Origin: Candidatus Sabulitectum sp.
GTDB lineage: Bacteria; Fermentibacterota; Fermentibacteria; Fermentibacterales; JCC-6
Length of the DNA stretch: 59,186 nucleotides
Direction of reading: 5' to 3'
NCBI GenBank assembly: GCA_023139045.1
Contig: JAGLOJ010000049.1
Span: 1 to 59,186, forward strand
Shown: positions 17,948 to 26,493 of the stretch, one piece after another
Layout of the letters: every line of letters starts with the position of its first letter
Numbering within the stretch: position 1 is the first letter of the stretch
Made by a program: the position numbers and the translations under genes
The notes under the pieces: model-generated
Seen by the model: only the letters and a program-made list of their open reading frames with translations
Database searches by the model: none
Told to the model about the DNA's origin: nothing

Positions 17948-18582
17948 CGCCCTCTATAATAGTCGAGAACGATATTAACCTGCTGATTGACAGACATGCT
18001 TGTTCCATCCAGCCAGAGAGCTCCGGGAGGAAGTCGCAATGGGCTTTCAGATCTGTTTCTGTCTCTGTAATCTCTTCGAAAAACAGAGTGAACCATACTG
18101 TCCATATCGTCATGACCCAGATCTTTCAATCTGCGTAACGCTCTAATTGCTATATCTGCCACTACATAGACCTTCAAGGTAGCGTCCGGGAAAACAACAG
18201 TTCCCATATCTCTTCCTTCTGCTACCGTGTTGTATTTTTTACCAAAGGCTCTTTGAAGTGCAACCATGTATTCTCTTACCTCACAGTGAGCCGATATTAT
18301 GCTTGCAGCTTCACCGATGACCTGTGTTCTTATCTTTCCGGAAATATCATCTCCGTCAAGAAATACACCCCTGCTTGAAACGTCAACTGAATGGTTGACA
18401 AGGAGAGAAGATGCTGCAACACCGTCATGAGGGTCGATACCTGAAGCTGTAACCAGAAAAGCCGACGCTCGGTACATTGCGCCGGTGTCCAGATACTCAA
18501 AACCCAACTCTGTCGCCACCCTCTTCGCAGTAGTACTTTTACCGGAAGCAGCAGGACCGTCTACAGCTATTATCTCAGGCAG
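17935..18582 (-). CDS. cmk: Cytidylate kinase, probable CTG start
   Basis: The first usual start in frame (GTG 18519) would delete the P-loop. Reading upstream in the same frame gives LPEIIAVDGPAASGKSTTAK, the full Cmk P-loop, back to an in-frame TGA. The only start-like codon there is CTG at 18582, with GAGGGG 12 bases before it. From CTG the protein is 215 residues, close to the family's 220-225. Other Cmk features are present: YLDTGAMYRA, VAEGRDMGTVVFPDA (EGRDxGTVVFPxA) and RRDYRDRNRSESPL. It phosphorylates CMP/dCMP. An AUG-UGA pair lies between the ribosome site and CTG. Confidence 0.88.
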   Translation of the reverse strand: MPEIIAVDGPAASGKSTTAKRVATELGFEYLDTGAMYRASAFLVTASGIDPHDGVAASSLLVNHSVDVSSRGVFLDGDDISGKIRTQVIGEAASIISAHCEVREYMVALQRAFGKKYNTVAEGRDMGTVVFPDATLKVYVVADIAIRALRRLKDLGHDDMDSMVHSVFRRDYRDRNRSESPLRLPPGALWLDGTSMSVNQQVNIVLDYYRGRCKK

Positions 18583-18679
18583 TCAAATTCACATCCCCTC
18601 TTTCAGATGCGGCAAATATCCTGAAAAAAGAGTCGTTCGTCAAGTCCTGTATGTACTTCGATGAAGTTTTTCCGGAAAG

Positions 18680-19435
18680 CTATCTGTCAAGCCTTACTGC
18701 TTTGCAGAGTGATGCGATTTCCTCTGCATTGAGTATCCGCCATTTGCCCCGCTCAAGGTCTTCAAGCTGGATTGGACCGAATCTTACCCTTTCAAGACCA
18801 ATCAGTGGAATTCCAGAAAACTTTGACAGTCTTCTGACTTCTCTGTTGCGCCCGGTTGTCAAAACAACATTGAGAGTCTTTGGCCCTGTTTTCTCCACGG
18901 ATTTAGGCTTGGAGAACTCTCGCGGCGCTATGTATACACCCTTACGCATCTTTTCCACAGCCTCCTTCTCAGGAGGTTTGGCGAGGATCAGAGAGTATTC
19001 CCTTTCAATCCGCCACTTCGGGTGAGTGAGTCTGTAAACAAGTTCACCATCGTTACTCCACAGGATAAGTCCACCGGTTCGTATATCAAGACGACCTACC
19101 GGAGCAGCGCCTCGGGGCATTCCAACAGAAAGCTGTGATATCGGTCTTGCAGCGCTTTCGTTCATTGTTGTTTCGTAACCTGATGGCTTGTTCATTACGG
19201 CAACGAACAGATCCGGCAGGGTTACTGAAGCACCATCCCACAAGACAAGATCTCCTGCCGATATTTTCTCCGCAGGATTTATAATCAGCCGCCCATTAAC
19301 GGTAACCATACCATTTCTGATACCGGCATCGCAGTTTCTTCTGCTGGCAATTCCGGATCTTGCTATGAAGCGGTTAAGCCTCATTCCGTCAGCACTTGCT
19401 GAGGCTGTCTTTTTTGCTTTAGATGCTCTGGTCAC
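18680..19435 (-). CDS. rluB: Pseudouridine synthase, RluB/RsuA family
   Basis: 251 residues. A Lys/Ala-rich N-terminus precedes an S4 RNA-binding domain (MRLNRFIARSGIASRR, about 18-75). The catalytic domain has GRLDIRTGGLILWSNDG, with the essential Asp in GRLD, and RNREVRRL near the end. By family it isomerises uridine in 23S (RluB) or 16S (RsuA) rRNA; RluB is more likely next to scpAB, the usual Gram-positive and FCB arrangement. GTG start at 19435, overlapping scpB by 17 bases. Confidence 0.88.
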   Translation of the reverse strand: MTRASKAKKTASASADGMRLNRFIARSGIASRRNCDAGIRNGMVTVNGRLIINPAEKISAGDLVLWDGASVTLPDLFVAVMNKPSGYETTMNESAARPISQLSVGMPRGAAPVGRLDIRTGGLILWSNDGELVYRLTHPKWRIEREYSLILAKPPEKEAVEKMRKGVYIAPREFSKPKSVEKTGPKTLNVVLTTGRNREVRRLSKFSGIPLIGLERVRFGPIQLEDLERGKWRILNAEEIASLCKAVRLDR

Positions 19436-20009
19436 TTTCTTCCCCCGATAACTCAGAAGCCATCCGCTCGATATCCTCTGCTGAAAGCTTCAAAAGATTC
19501 TCCATCTCATCCATCCTGGGCAGATGCTCAAGATTGCTGAGACCAAAGTATTCCAGGAATCGTGAAGTTGTCCCGTAAAGAAGTGGTCTTCCCGGAGTCT
19601 CCTGTCGTCCTGCTATTTTTATTAAATCTCTCTCCAGCAGAGTTCTCATGGCACTGTCGCTGTTCACTCCGCGAACCGCCTCAACCTGAGCCCTGGTGGC
19701 AGGCTGCCTGTATGCAATTACTGCCAGCGTCTCCAGAGATGCTCTTGAAAGTCTGCTGTGTCTTTTTCCCTCAAACAACTGTCCAACTACAAAGCCAAGG
19801 TCGGGGTCTGTTACAATCCTGTATCCTCCGGCAAGTCTGGCAACAACGATAGCGTGCCCGCCGGAGGAAAGCTCTGCTTCAATACGCAGAACAGCCTGCT
19901 CCGCAGACTCTGTACCGCATCCGGTAAGTTCGCAAATCCTGCTCAGTGTAACAGGTGACTCGGTGGCAACAAGAAGAGCTTCTATCTGCCTTGCCAGCTG
20001 ATCAAGCAT
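19419..20009 (-). CDS. scpB: Segregation and condensation protein B
   Basis: 196 residues with two winged-helix domains. IEALLVATESPVTLSRICELTG opens the first; SRASLETLAVIAYRQPATRAQVEAVRGVNSD-like sequence forms the second and is the clearest ScpB signature. It dimerises and, with ScpA, bridges the SMC heads in the condensin complex. It overlaps scpA by 8 bases and rluB by 17, a tightly coupled set. The smc gene is not in the window. Confidence 0.92.
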   Translation of the reverse strand: MLDQLARQIEALLVATESPVTLSRICELTGCGTESAEQAVLRIEAELSSGGHAIVVARLAGGYRIVTDPDLGFVVGQLFEGKRHSRLSRASLETLAVIAYRQPATRAQVEAVRGVNSDSAMRTLLERDLIKIAGRQETPGRPLLYGTTSRFLEYFGLSNLEHLPRMDEMENLLKLSAEDIERMASELSGEESDQSI

Positions 20010-20763
20010 TCATTTCCCACCTTTCCTCTTTTCGTTTCATCATGATGTCCGCAAAAGGGTAGCTCTGCTCTGCTGTGAGCCATCTCCGTCTGACAAGTTC
20101 AAGAACTGAAACGAAGAAAGATACTACTATGGCATGGTCTGTGCTCTCACCTAATGCATCCCTGAAATCCCTTGTGGTATTCAGGGGAAGAAGCTTGTCC
20201 AGAGCAGATACACACTCAGTGAGGGAAAGAAGCGGTTTGTGTATCCGGTGCTGCGGAGGCGGAGCGTTCTTCTCTGTTATATTTTCAAGGGCAAGAAGCA
20301 GATCCAGCAGAGAAGTCTGCCCCGGATCAACTTCAATTACATCTTCCTCGTACCTGGCGCGCTCTCCCGGCGGGGTGAAAACATCCCGCCAGATGGATTC
20401 ACTTTCCCTCAGTTCAGAAGCGACTTCTTTAAAAGCTTTGTAGAGTACAAGATGCCTCATAAGAGCTTCCATAGGATCCTCAGTATCCTCCATAAGAGCT
20501 CTTTCAACCGGAAGAAGCAGCCTGCTTTTCATACTGGTAAGTGTCGCTGCCATGACCAGATACTCTCCGGCAATGTCCAGGTTGAGATCTTCAGCCTCTC
20601 TGATGTATTTCAGATACTGACTGGCAACTTCTGCAACATGTATTGTGGTAACATCAAGTTCATCTCTCCTGATCAGGAACAGAAGAAGATCAAGGGGGCC
20701 TTCAAAGTCTTCAATATCGATTCGGCAGGCTCTCTGGATGTCAGCAGACATATCCGAACTCAA
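20002..20763 (-). CDS. scpA: Segregation and condensation protein A (kleisin)
   Basis: 253 residues. The N-terminal kleisin signature DFEGPLDLLLFLIRRDELDV binds the SMC neck. The middle has the conserved AGEYLVMAATLTSMKSRLLLP, and the C-terminus is a winged helix (VRRRWLTAEQSYPFADIMM) that binds the SMC head. The first Met (20763) overlaps era by 23 bases; a Met four codons on is an alternative. Works with ScpB and SMC in chromosome compaction and segregation. Confidence 0.92.
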   Translation of the reverse strand: MSSDMSADIQRACRIDIEDFEGPLDLLLFLIRRDELDVTTIHVAEVASQYLKYIREAEDLNLDIAGEYLVMAATLTSMKSRLLLPVERALMEDTEDPMEALMRHLVLYKAFKEVASELRESESIWRDVFTPPGERARYEEDVIEVDPGQTSLLDLLLALENITEKNAPPPQHRIHKPLLSLTECVSALDKLLPLNTTRDFRDALGESTDHAIVVSFFVSVLELVRRRWLTAEQSYPFADIMMKRKEERWEMNA

Positions 20764-21610
20764 GCAAATCGGTTTTGTTTTCTGTCCAGGCCTCGCGGAC
20801 CTTCACCCACAGGTCAAGTCTGCATTCTTCACCGGTGAATTCTCCTATAGCCCTTGTAGACAGGTTGTTTATGTGCTCAAGAGTCTGCCCCTTGCGTCCG
20901 ATGAGGATTCCCTTGGAGGATGCTCTGGATACAATAAGGTTAGCTCTGACATAAAGTCTGCCGTCCCTCTGAGATGTTTCCTCCACCTGTACAGCTGTCT
21001 CCCCTGCAACTTCCAGCGGAAGCAGGCTGAACAACTGAGTACGGATCTGCTCTGATATGAGAAAACGCCTGGAATTCAATGTTTTTATGCTCCGGGGAAA
21101 CAATCTGTTTCGCATGGGAATATTCTGTAGCACAGCATCCATGAGCTCTGTGATTCCAAAACCAAGCAGCGGTGTAACCGGTACAATTCCAGTAAACCTG
21201 TTTGTGTATCTTGCTCTGTCAACATAAGCTGCGCGGTGCTTAGGCTTAACAAAGTCACTTCTGCCGAGAGCCAGTACAACAGGTGTTCTGTTTGTGCGCC
21301 TCAGGAAATGCTTTACAACGGGTCTTTCAAGATCCCTGTCGAAGGTCTTGATGTCGGTAACAAGAACAACCACATCTACCCAGTCGATGATGGACCAGTC
21401 GTACCCGCTCTCGAGAGGTGGGGTATCTACAAAACATATCTGCGCATTTCCAGGAGTACAGATGGCTGTAATGGGCATCCTTGTGGAAGCCGGCTGAAGC
21501 GCAACCGGAGAAATGTCAGTTTCAGTTAGAGCATTCAGCAAGCTTGATTTACCTGTATTGGACAGACCTGCTACCAGGGCATATCCGCTGGGTATCATTC
21601 CACTGGGCAT
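20741..21610 (-). CDS. era: Era-like GTPase with degenerate G3 and G4 motifs
   Basis: 289 residues from ATG 21610, which has AGGAG at proper distance overlapping the stop of the preceding gene; a longer frame to 21754 only reads back through that gene. G1 is GLSNTGKS (complete), G2 Thr lies in STRMPIT, but G3 is DTPP instead of DTPG and G4 is GRSD instead of NKxD. The C-terminal KH domain is well kept (GILIGRKGQTLEHI, LWVKVREAW). Era checks 16S rRNA 3'-end maturation in the 30S subunit. Loss of the NK pair suggests altered guanine specificity. It overlaps scpA by 23 bases. Confidence 0.85.
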   Translation of the reverse strand: MPSGMIPSGYALVAGLSNTGKSSLLNALTETDISPVALQPASTRMPITAICTPGNAQICFVDTPPLESGYDWSIIDWVDVVVLVTDIKTFDRDLERPVVKHFLRRTNRTPVVLALGRSDFVKPKHRAAYVDRARYTNRFTGIVPVTPLLGFGITELMDAVLQNIPMRNRLFPRSIKTLNSRRFLISEQIRTQLFSLLPLEVAGETAVQVEETSQRDGRLYVRANLIVSRASSKGILIGRKGQTLEHINNLSTRAIGEFTGEECRLDLWVKVREAWTENKTDLLEFGYVC

Positions 21611-21617
21611 TTGACTC

Positions 21618-22901
21618 CTATTCTTCTTCCGCAGAATCAGTCGGTAAGGTTCCGATGATCGCTGTAAAATCGCCTGCGGAATTTCCTGTATACAAAACAC
21701 CTCCTGCAAGCACCGGTGGTGTTCCTGAATATGATCCTGTTTCGATAGCATCAATGGGAAGTCCTGTGTTCAGGCTTAAAAGGTGTATTCTACTGTCATC
21801 GCAACTGGCATATACGATGGTGTCGCAAACTGCCGGAGTTACCGATATCCAGTTCTGAAACTCTGTTTCCCAAAAAAGTTCTCCATTGTTGCTTTTTAGA
21901 CAGAAAACCCTTCCATCACAGGTTCCAGCAACAAGCAGCGAATCACCGGTAAGTGCCGGGCGTGAAACAACTGTTCTTCCGCGGATACCATCCAGAGTAG
22001 TTTCCCAGAGGGTTTCTCCTGTAGTAAGAGAGAGCGCAAGAACCTTGCCGGTTGAAAAACCCACAAATACCACATTATTTTTAATTGAAGGTGCCGAAGG
22101 TTGTGAAGTAAATCCTCGGAACCAGAGTGAATTTCCTGCAATATCCCATGCCCCTACAGCTCCTGCCTCCGATGAGAACACGGCAATACTCTCTGAAACA
22201 GCAGGCCCCAGCAGAAGGCCGTCCATTGTGTCATTCCAGATCAGAGAACCAGTTCTTCGGTTTAAAGCCGCAATGGATCCCATGGAATTCCCCGCAAGAA
22301 CAAGACTGTCGCAGAAAATACAGGCATCTGTAAAGATATGGTATCCAAGGCCCGTACTCCATCTTTCAGAACCCGTTTCGATGTCAAGGGCATACATGTA
22401 TCCATCCTGACCACTGAAGTAGACAGTGGTGGAATCTGCAGCAACTCCCCCGGATAAGCCGCATGTAACGGTTCGTGACCATACCTGCTGGCCGGAGTCT
22501 TTGTTGATTCCTCGAAGAACCTTGTCATTACCTGCTATGAAAATCATGTCACCGACAATTGCAGGTGGGGAAAACAGCTCTCTTCCTGTAGAAATGCTCC
22601 ACAGTGTATCAAAAGGAGCAACTATCGCAGATCCCCATGCCGCATTGCCGGATGAAGAGCCATAAGCCTGGAGCCACAGATCCGGAGGCTGTTCCTCAGG
22701 AACAGTTGCCGTGAGTTCAACCGGTGGAACAGCCTGATTGGCTTCCGTTGCAGATGCAGATTCCTGCTGAAACACAGATGAATCTGTTCTCGCCCGGTTG
22801 ATAAAAAAGATAACAACAAGTACTGCCACCAGAGTACCGGCAATCGAAACAATGTGAAGTCGTGATCGCCTTCCTGCAGCTCCCGCAAATGTGGATATCA
22901 T
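21618..22901 (-). CDS. Membrane-anchored PQQ-type beta-propeller protein
   Basis: 427 residues: one N-terminal membrane helix (about 17-36), a Pro/Thr linker, then repeated propeller blades (G...WsrtvtcGLSGGVAADSTTVYF, ALDIETGSERWST, ALSLTTGETLWETTL, CLKSNNGELFWETEF). These W-containing PQQ_2 repeats resemble BamB, the outer-membrane assembly lipoprotein, but a membrane helix replaces the lipobox. Its likely place is the periplasm. It sits between the L,D-transpeptidase and era in the minus cluster. The ligand is unknown. Confidence 0.8.
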   Translation of the reverse strand: MISTFAGAAGRRSRLHIVSIAGTLVAVLVVIFFINRARTDSSVFQQESASATEANQAVPPVELTATVPEEQPPDLWLQAYGSSSGNAAWGSAIVAPFDTLWSISTGRELFSPPAIVGDMIFIAGNDKVLRGINKDSGQQVWSRTVTCGLSGGVAADSTTVYFSGQDGYMYALDIETGSERWSTGLGYHIFTDACIFCDSLVLAGNSMGSIAALNRRTGSLIWNDTMDGLLLGPAVSESIAVFSSEAGAVGAWDIAGNSLWFRGFTSQPSAPSIKNNVVFVGFSTGKVLALSLTTGETLWETTLDGIRGRTVVSRPALTGDSLLVAGTCDGRVFCLKSNNGELFWETEFQNWISVTPAVCDTIVYASCDDSRIHLLSLNTGLPIDAIETGSYSGTPPVLAGGVLYTGNSAGDFTAIIGTLPTDSAEEE

Positions 22902-22914
22902 GCCAACCTTTCTA

Positions 22915-23697
22915 TCAGTAAATTAAAACAGGAGCACCCACAGGCAGTGCCCTGTATATCGCTTCGAGATCAGAATTGCTCAGACGGATGCAACCGTGAC
23001 TGACATTTCTTCCCCTGCCCACGCCGTAGTGAAGAAGTATTCCTCCACCCAGATCCACTTTGAAGTTACCCAGTGCACCCGGAACAGCCCGAACCCAGAC
23101 TCGCTCGATGGAAGTCAACGAATCATTGTAGTAAACAATCTGGTCTTCCCATGAAAGACTGTCTGGAATCAGAATGTCTTCACCTGGCCTTGGAGGACGA
23201 AGATTCTGCTCAAGCCAGTACCAGTCCGGTTTGAACCAGTAAGGATTTTCCCCCCTTTTTACAACATATCTGAGACCTCTGGGAGTACTGAAATTCCACA
23301 CCAGACCACTGTCATTCGCAGTCCAGCCCTTGCCTGTACCGCAGTATCCGGAACGAACAAGAAGGCCGCCACGTCTGAGATGGAATCTATTCTGACCGGT
23401 ATCGATGATTAAATAGTATCCGAGATAGTTGCGAACAAGCTCAGCTTCGTCAAGACGAACCTGCAGAGAATCAGCGGTGTGACGGAGAGATGGCAACGAA
23501 TCCATCCTCGCTGTAAAGGCGGAATTAATAAAAGCCAGCGTATCACGCTGTGTAGCTACCAGTTCAACCCTGTTGTTGTATTCGTTGACCATGTCTCTCA
23601 TGAAGAGAACTTTCCCATTCATGCGGTAAACAGTTGTCAAACTGATTGCCAGTGCCACGGCAAGAACAGAAATCAGAACAATAACGGGAATCTTCAT
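22915..23697 (-). CDS. L,D-transpeptidase (YkuD domain)
   Basis: 260 residues with an N-terminal membrane helix (4-22), a coiled-coil-like stretch, then a YkuD domain whose catalytic motif is NVSHGCIRLSN near the C-terminus (Cys nucleophile), preceded by ILLHYGVG. By family it forms 3-3 peptidoglycan cross-links or attaches lipoproteins to peptidoglycan. It is next to an M15-like peptidase, so the pair probably remodels cell wall. 13 bases separate it from each neighbour. Confidence 0.88.
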   Translation of the reverse strand: MKIPVIVLISVLAVALAISLTTVYRMNGKVLFMRDMVNEYNNRVELVATQRDTLAFINSAFTARMDSLPSLRHTADSLQVRLDEAELVRNYLGYYLIIDTGQNRFHLRRGGLLVRSGYCGTGKGWTANDSGLVWNFSTPRGLRYVVKRGENPYWFKPDWYWLEQNLRPPRPGEDILIPDSLSWEDQIVYYNDSLTSIERVWVRAVPGALGNFKVDLGGGILLHYGVGRGRNVSHGCIRLSNSDLEAIYRALPVGAPVLIY

Positions 23698-23710
23698 CTC
23701 TACACTCCGA

Positions 23711-24643
23711 TTAGATGACCGGGTTATCTATAAGGCTGCGCCTGGTCTGCCAGACAGCCGCACTTCCTCTCGTATCCAGATGAACAAAAGGACCGTGAGA
23801 GGTAATCCACCTGTATGCTGAAGCTCCGCCTACAGCAACTTCACCGGCAGCCTCCAGCCTTCTTGCAGCTTCAACTATGAATTCGCCGTCAAACACATCA
23901 ATTCGCTTGTTTCTGTCAAGATCGTCAATCAGATTATTTGCAGGCCAGCCTTCTATCCAGAAATCAGATGCTGCACCGTAAAGATGAAGGCTGAAACCAG
24001 TATCGTTTCCAATTGCCTCATTATAGGCAGGAGTTCTGAAACCGCTTATGCAGTGAATGTCTCGCGCTTCCGGATAGACTGACGCCACTTCCTCAAGAAC
24101 ACATTCCAGTTTATGAACAAGTCTCAGATCAAGAACCATATACTGTGGCCATTCACCTTCTGTGTGGCCCAGGAAATCAGAAAAGCTCAGATGTGTGGAA
24201 ATTCTTGCATCAAAAACATCAGGCCACAGTTCAATGAAGCCCTTATCAGGCAAGTGATCTCTGCTGTTTCCATCTCCGTAAAACCCAACTGGATAAGAGT
24301 TTATAGATGCAGTTCGGAATTGGTCCTGATCAAGCGGAGCTATCATGATCCATTCCTGCATCGACACTGTGTCTGAGGCTGTTACTGTATAGGTTCCATG
24401 GCATCTGGGCAATGTAAACCTGAATTCTTTGCCTGTTCCGCTCAATGCAAGACCGGGAATTGACCAGCTCAGTGAATCAGTACAGGAGAGTGTTACCTGT
24501 TCACCCGATGAAACCATAAACGCCATCATGTGAGGCTGCAACGGTACATTGTCCACTGAAATCACAAAGACGGGTTCTGCAGGAACAGGGTCTTCTGCAC
24601 CGCCGAATAAAAGAAAAACAAGAACCATTACTACAGCATTCAT
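23711..24643 (-). CDS. Secreted M15-family peptidase-like protein
   Basis: 310 residues with a signal peptide, a beta-rich N-terminal half and a C-terminal peptidase M15A/DUF882-type domain. Zinc-site residues are visible: SLHLYGAASDFWIEG (H-x3-G-x-A-x-D) at about residue 220 and SHGPFVHLDTRG near the end; GFRTPAYNEAIGN also fits the family. Such proteins are D-Ala-D-Ala carboxypeptidases or peptidoglycan binders. It lies directly upstream of the L,D-transpeptidase gene. Confidence 0.78.
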   Translation of the reverse strand: MNAVVMVLVFLLFGGAEDPVPAEPVFVISVDNVPLQPHMMAFMVSSGEQVTLSCTDSLSWSIPGLALSGTGKEFRFTLPRCHGTYTVTASDTVSMQEWIMIAPLDQDQFRTASINSYPVGFYGDGNSRDHLPDKGFIELWPDVFDARISTHLSFSDFLGHTEGEWPQYMVLDLRLVHKLECVLEEVASVYPEARDIHCISGFRTPAYNEAIGNDTGFSLHLYGAASDFWIEGWPANNLIDDLDRNKRIDVFDGEFIVEAARRLEAAGEVAVGGASAYRWITSHGPFVHLDTRGSAAVWQTRRSLIDNPVI

Positions 24644-24668
24644 ATTTGAGCAACTTCTCCCTCTGGGG

Positions 24669-25262
24669 TTACCGGATAACCTTCGAATATACTGCTCTTC
24701 CCAAACAATGGGCTTTCACGGCTTTTGAGTAAATCTCGTGTTCCTGCAAAAGAATTCTTGCAGCCAGAGAATCCCTTTGATCAGACTCAAGTACAGGAAC
24801 AGCTTTCTGAAGGATAATCTGGCCTGTATCTGTGCCGTCATCAACATAATGAACTGTGCAGCCAGCTATTTTAACACCATAGCTGAATGCCTGGCCCTGG
24901 GCATCAAGGCCGGGGAAAGCGGGAAGCAGAGAAGGATGAATATTCAGCATCCTGCCCCTGTATGCATCAAGAAGCGGTCCCTTGATTATTCTCATAAGCC
25001 CGGCAAGACAAATCAGTTGAACCCCCCTGTCGAGCAGAAAATCAGCCCAGAGCCTCTCCTCTTCAATTCCGAACCTTGTCCTGTACTTTCCCGGGTATAG
25101 ATACCTTGCCTCCACGCCAAGTTCCGCAGCCAGTTTCAATGCTCCCGCATTCGGGTTGTCAGTCAGGAGAATATCAACAACTCCCGGTTCGGTTTCGCCT
25201 TCGACAAGGGCTTTGAAATTAGACCCGGCACCCGAAGCCAGCACGGCGATTTTAACTTCCAT
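24669..25262 (-). CDS. purN: Phosphoribosylglycinamide formyltransferase
   Basis: 197 residues from ATG 25262; a frame start seven codons earlier lacks a better ribosome site. The phosphate loop ASGAGSNFKAL is at the N-terminus. The catalytic triad Asn-His-Asp lies in NIHPSLLPAF and DDGTDTGQII, about residues 101, 103 and 139. It transfers a formyl group from 10-formyl-THF to GAR in purine synthesis. It overlaps the preceding gene by 11 bases. No other pur genes are near. Confidence 0.94.
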   Translation of the reverse strand: MEVKIAVLASGAGSNFKALVEGETEPGVVDILLTDNPNAGALKLAAELGVEARYLYPGKYRTRFGIEEERLWADFLLDRGVQLICLAGLMRIIKGPLLDAYRGRMLNIHPSLLPAFPGLDAQGQAFSYGVKIAGCTVHYVDDGTDTGQIILQKAVPVLESDQRDSLAARILLQEHEIYSKAVKAHCLGRAVYSKVIR

Positions 25263-26493
25263 CCCTACTCTCCGTTTCTTCAACAGGGGTCACTGGAGGC
25301 TGGTCTGTGAAAACCCAGGTAATTCCAAAAGACCAGTTTCGTTCTGTTTCCCGTGTAATGTCTTCAACTGCAGTTGCAAATGAGAATGATGCAAGGGTGA
25401 ACCCCAGCAGTACATCCACCGTCTCATCCCATTTTCCTGTGGTATTCAGCTCGGCAGCAACCCTGGGACCGGCCTCAAATCTTCCCCTGTACCAGTCAAA
25501 ACCCAGGAGCATCCATGTACTTACAGAAAGGGAATCACTGTCAAAATTCCAGCAGGCGGCACCCTTGCCGCGAAAAAAGCCCTTCGCGATTTCTGCGTCT
25601 GCGGCTACGGCGGTTTCATCAAGAAACCTGCCAACAAGATTAAAGTTTGAGTGTCTTACCGCAACTGTCTGAAACAACTCATCCCCTGACGGCCGGGAAA
25701 GGGCTGCGGAAAGTTCAACAGCCCCTGCTGGAAGAGTGATCCCACCCCAGAAACCCTCACCATCATCGTTGTATTCAAAAAAAGCGGAAGCTTGTGCAGG
25801 TCCCACGGTGCTTGAAATACCTGCAACCCCTCTCCCCAGAATGGTGCTGTCCACGTAAGAGGCTGCTGCTCCTATCTCAAATACCACAGAAGAAAGATTC
25901 CCGGTGGAGCCCGCAAGAACTTCCGGTCGTCTGTCACCTGCACTGAGCCGCGCAAATCCGGCTCTTGCATACAAATGCTGTGATCTCCAGCCTGCCCACG
26001 AGCCCCAGCCGCAGTTATGCCCCTCCCAGCTCATGGTTCGCATATTGAATGGGCCCCTTTCCATAACTGCGGAAAACAACCGGAGAGAATCATCACGAAG
26101 GATCTGAAAGTTGCCCGAAGTATTCCACGGGAGTGGTCTGTCCAGTTGAAAAACATATCTGCTGTGGTCCAGTGTGTTCTGTATCAGCCCGATTTTTGAA
26201 ATGCTGAGAGAATCCTGAAAAGCGCGACCATCCACTGAAGTGTTCCACCTGCCGGCACCCCAGAGACCGCTTTTGAGGGGATCAACTGTGCGTGCCTCAG
26301 GCCACGGAAGATCTGGAATAACCCCGATTGCAACCAGCGGAAGACCTTTTGTGAGAACTCCTGTGTCTTTCTCACCTGCCAGCAGGTAATCAGCTGAACA
26401 TCCCGTCTGATAAGTTCCCTGAAGCAGGGTGTACCAGTTCTCAGTTTGTGAAGTCGGAAACACTGCCAGAACAGCAGCAAGTAACTGTATCAA
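25252..26493 (-). CDS. Secreted or outer-membrane protein of unknown function
   Basis: 413 residues with a short signal peptide (about 1-16). The mature part has many alternating aromatic and polar strands (for example FFEYNDDGEGFWGGITLPAG, FSFATAVEDI), with Trp and Gly enriched, suggesting an outer-membrane beta-barrel. I recognise no family. It overlaps pgi by 4 bases and purN by 11, so it is translated within the housekeeping cluster. The 37692-38687 protein has a similar style and position. Confidence 0.6.
   Translation of the reverse strand: MIQLLAAVLAVFPTSQTENWYTLLQGTYQTGCSADYLLAGEKDTGVLTKGLPLVAIGVIPDLPWPEARTVDPLKSGLWGAGRWNTSVDGRAFQDSLSISKIGLIQNTLDHSRYVFQLDRPLPWNTSGNFQILRDDSLRLFSAVMERGPFNMRTMSWEGHNCGWGSWAGWRSQHLYARAGFARLSAGDRRPEVLAGSTGNLSSVVFEIGAAASYVDSTILGRGVAGISSTVGPAQASAFFEYNDDGEGFWGGITLPAGAVELSAALSRPSGDELFQTVAVRHSNFNLVGRFLDETAVAADAEIAKGFFRGKGAACWNFDSDSLSVSTWMLLGFDWYRGRFEAGPRVAAELNTTGKWDETVDVLLGFTLASFSFATAVEDITRETERNWSFGITWVFTDQPPVTPVEETESRDGS

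Noticed and set aside
21611-21754. N-terminal extension of Era
   Set aside because: It runs through the end of the propeller gene; ATG 21610 has AGGAG and fits the family length.
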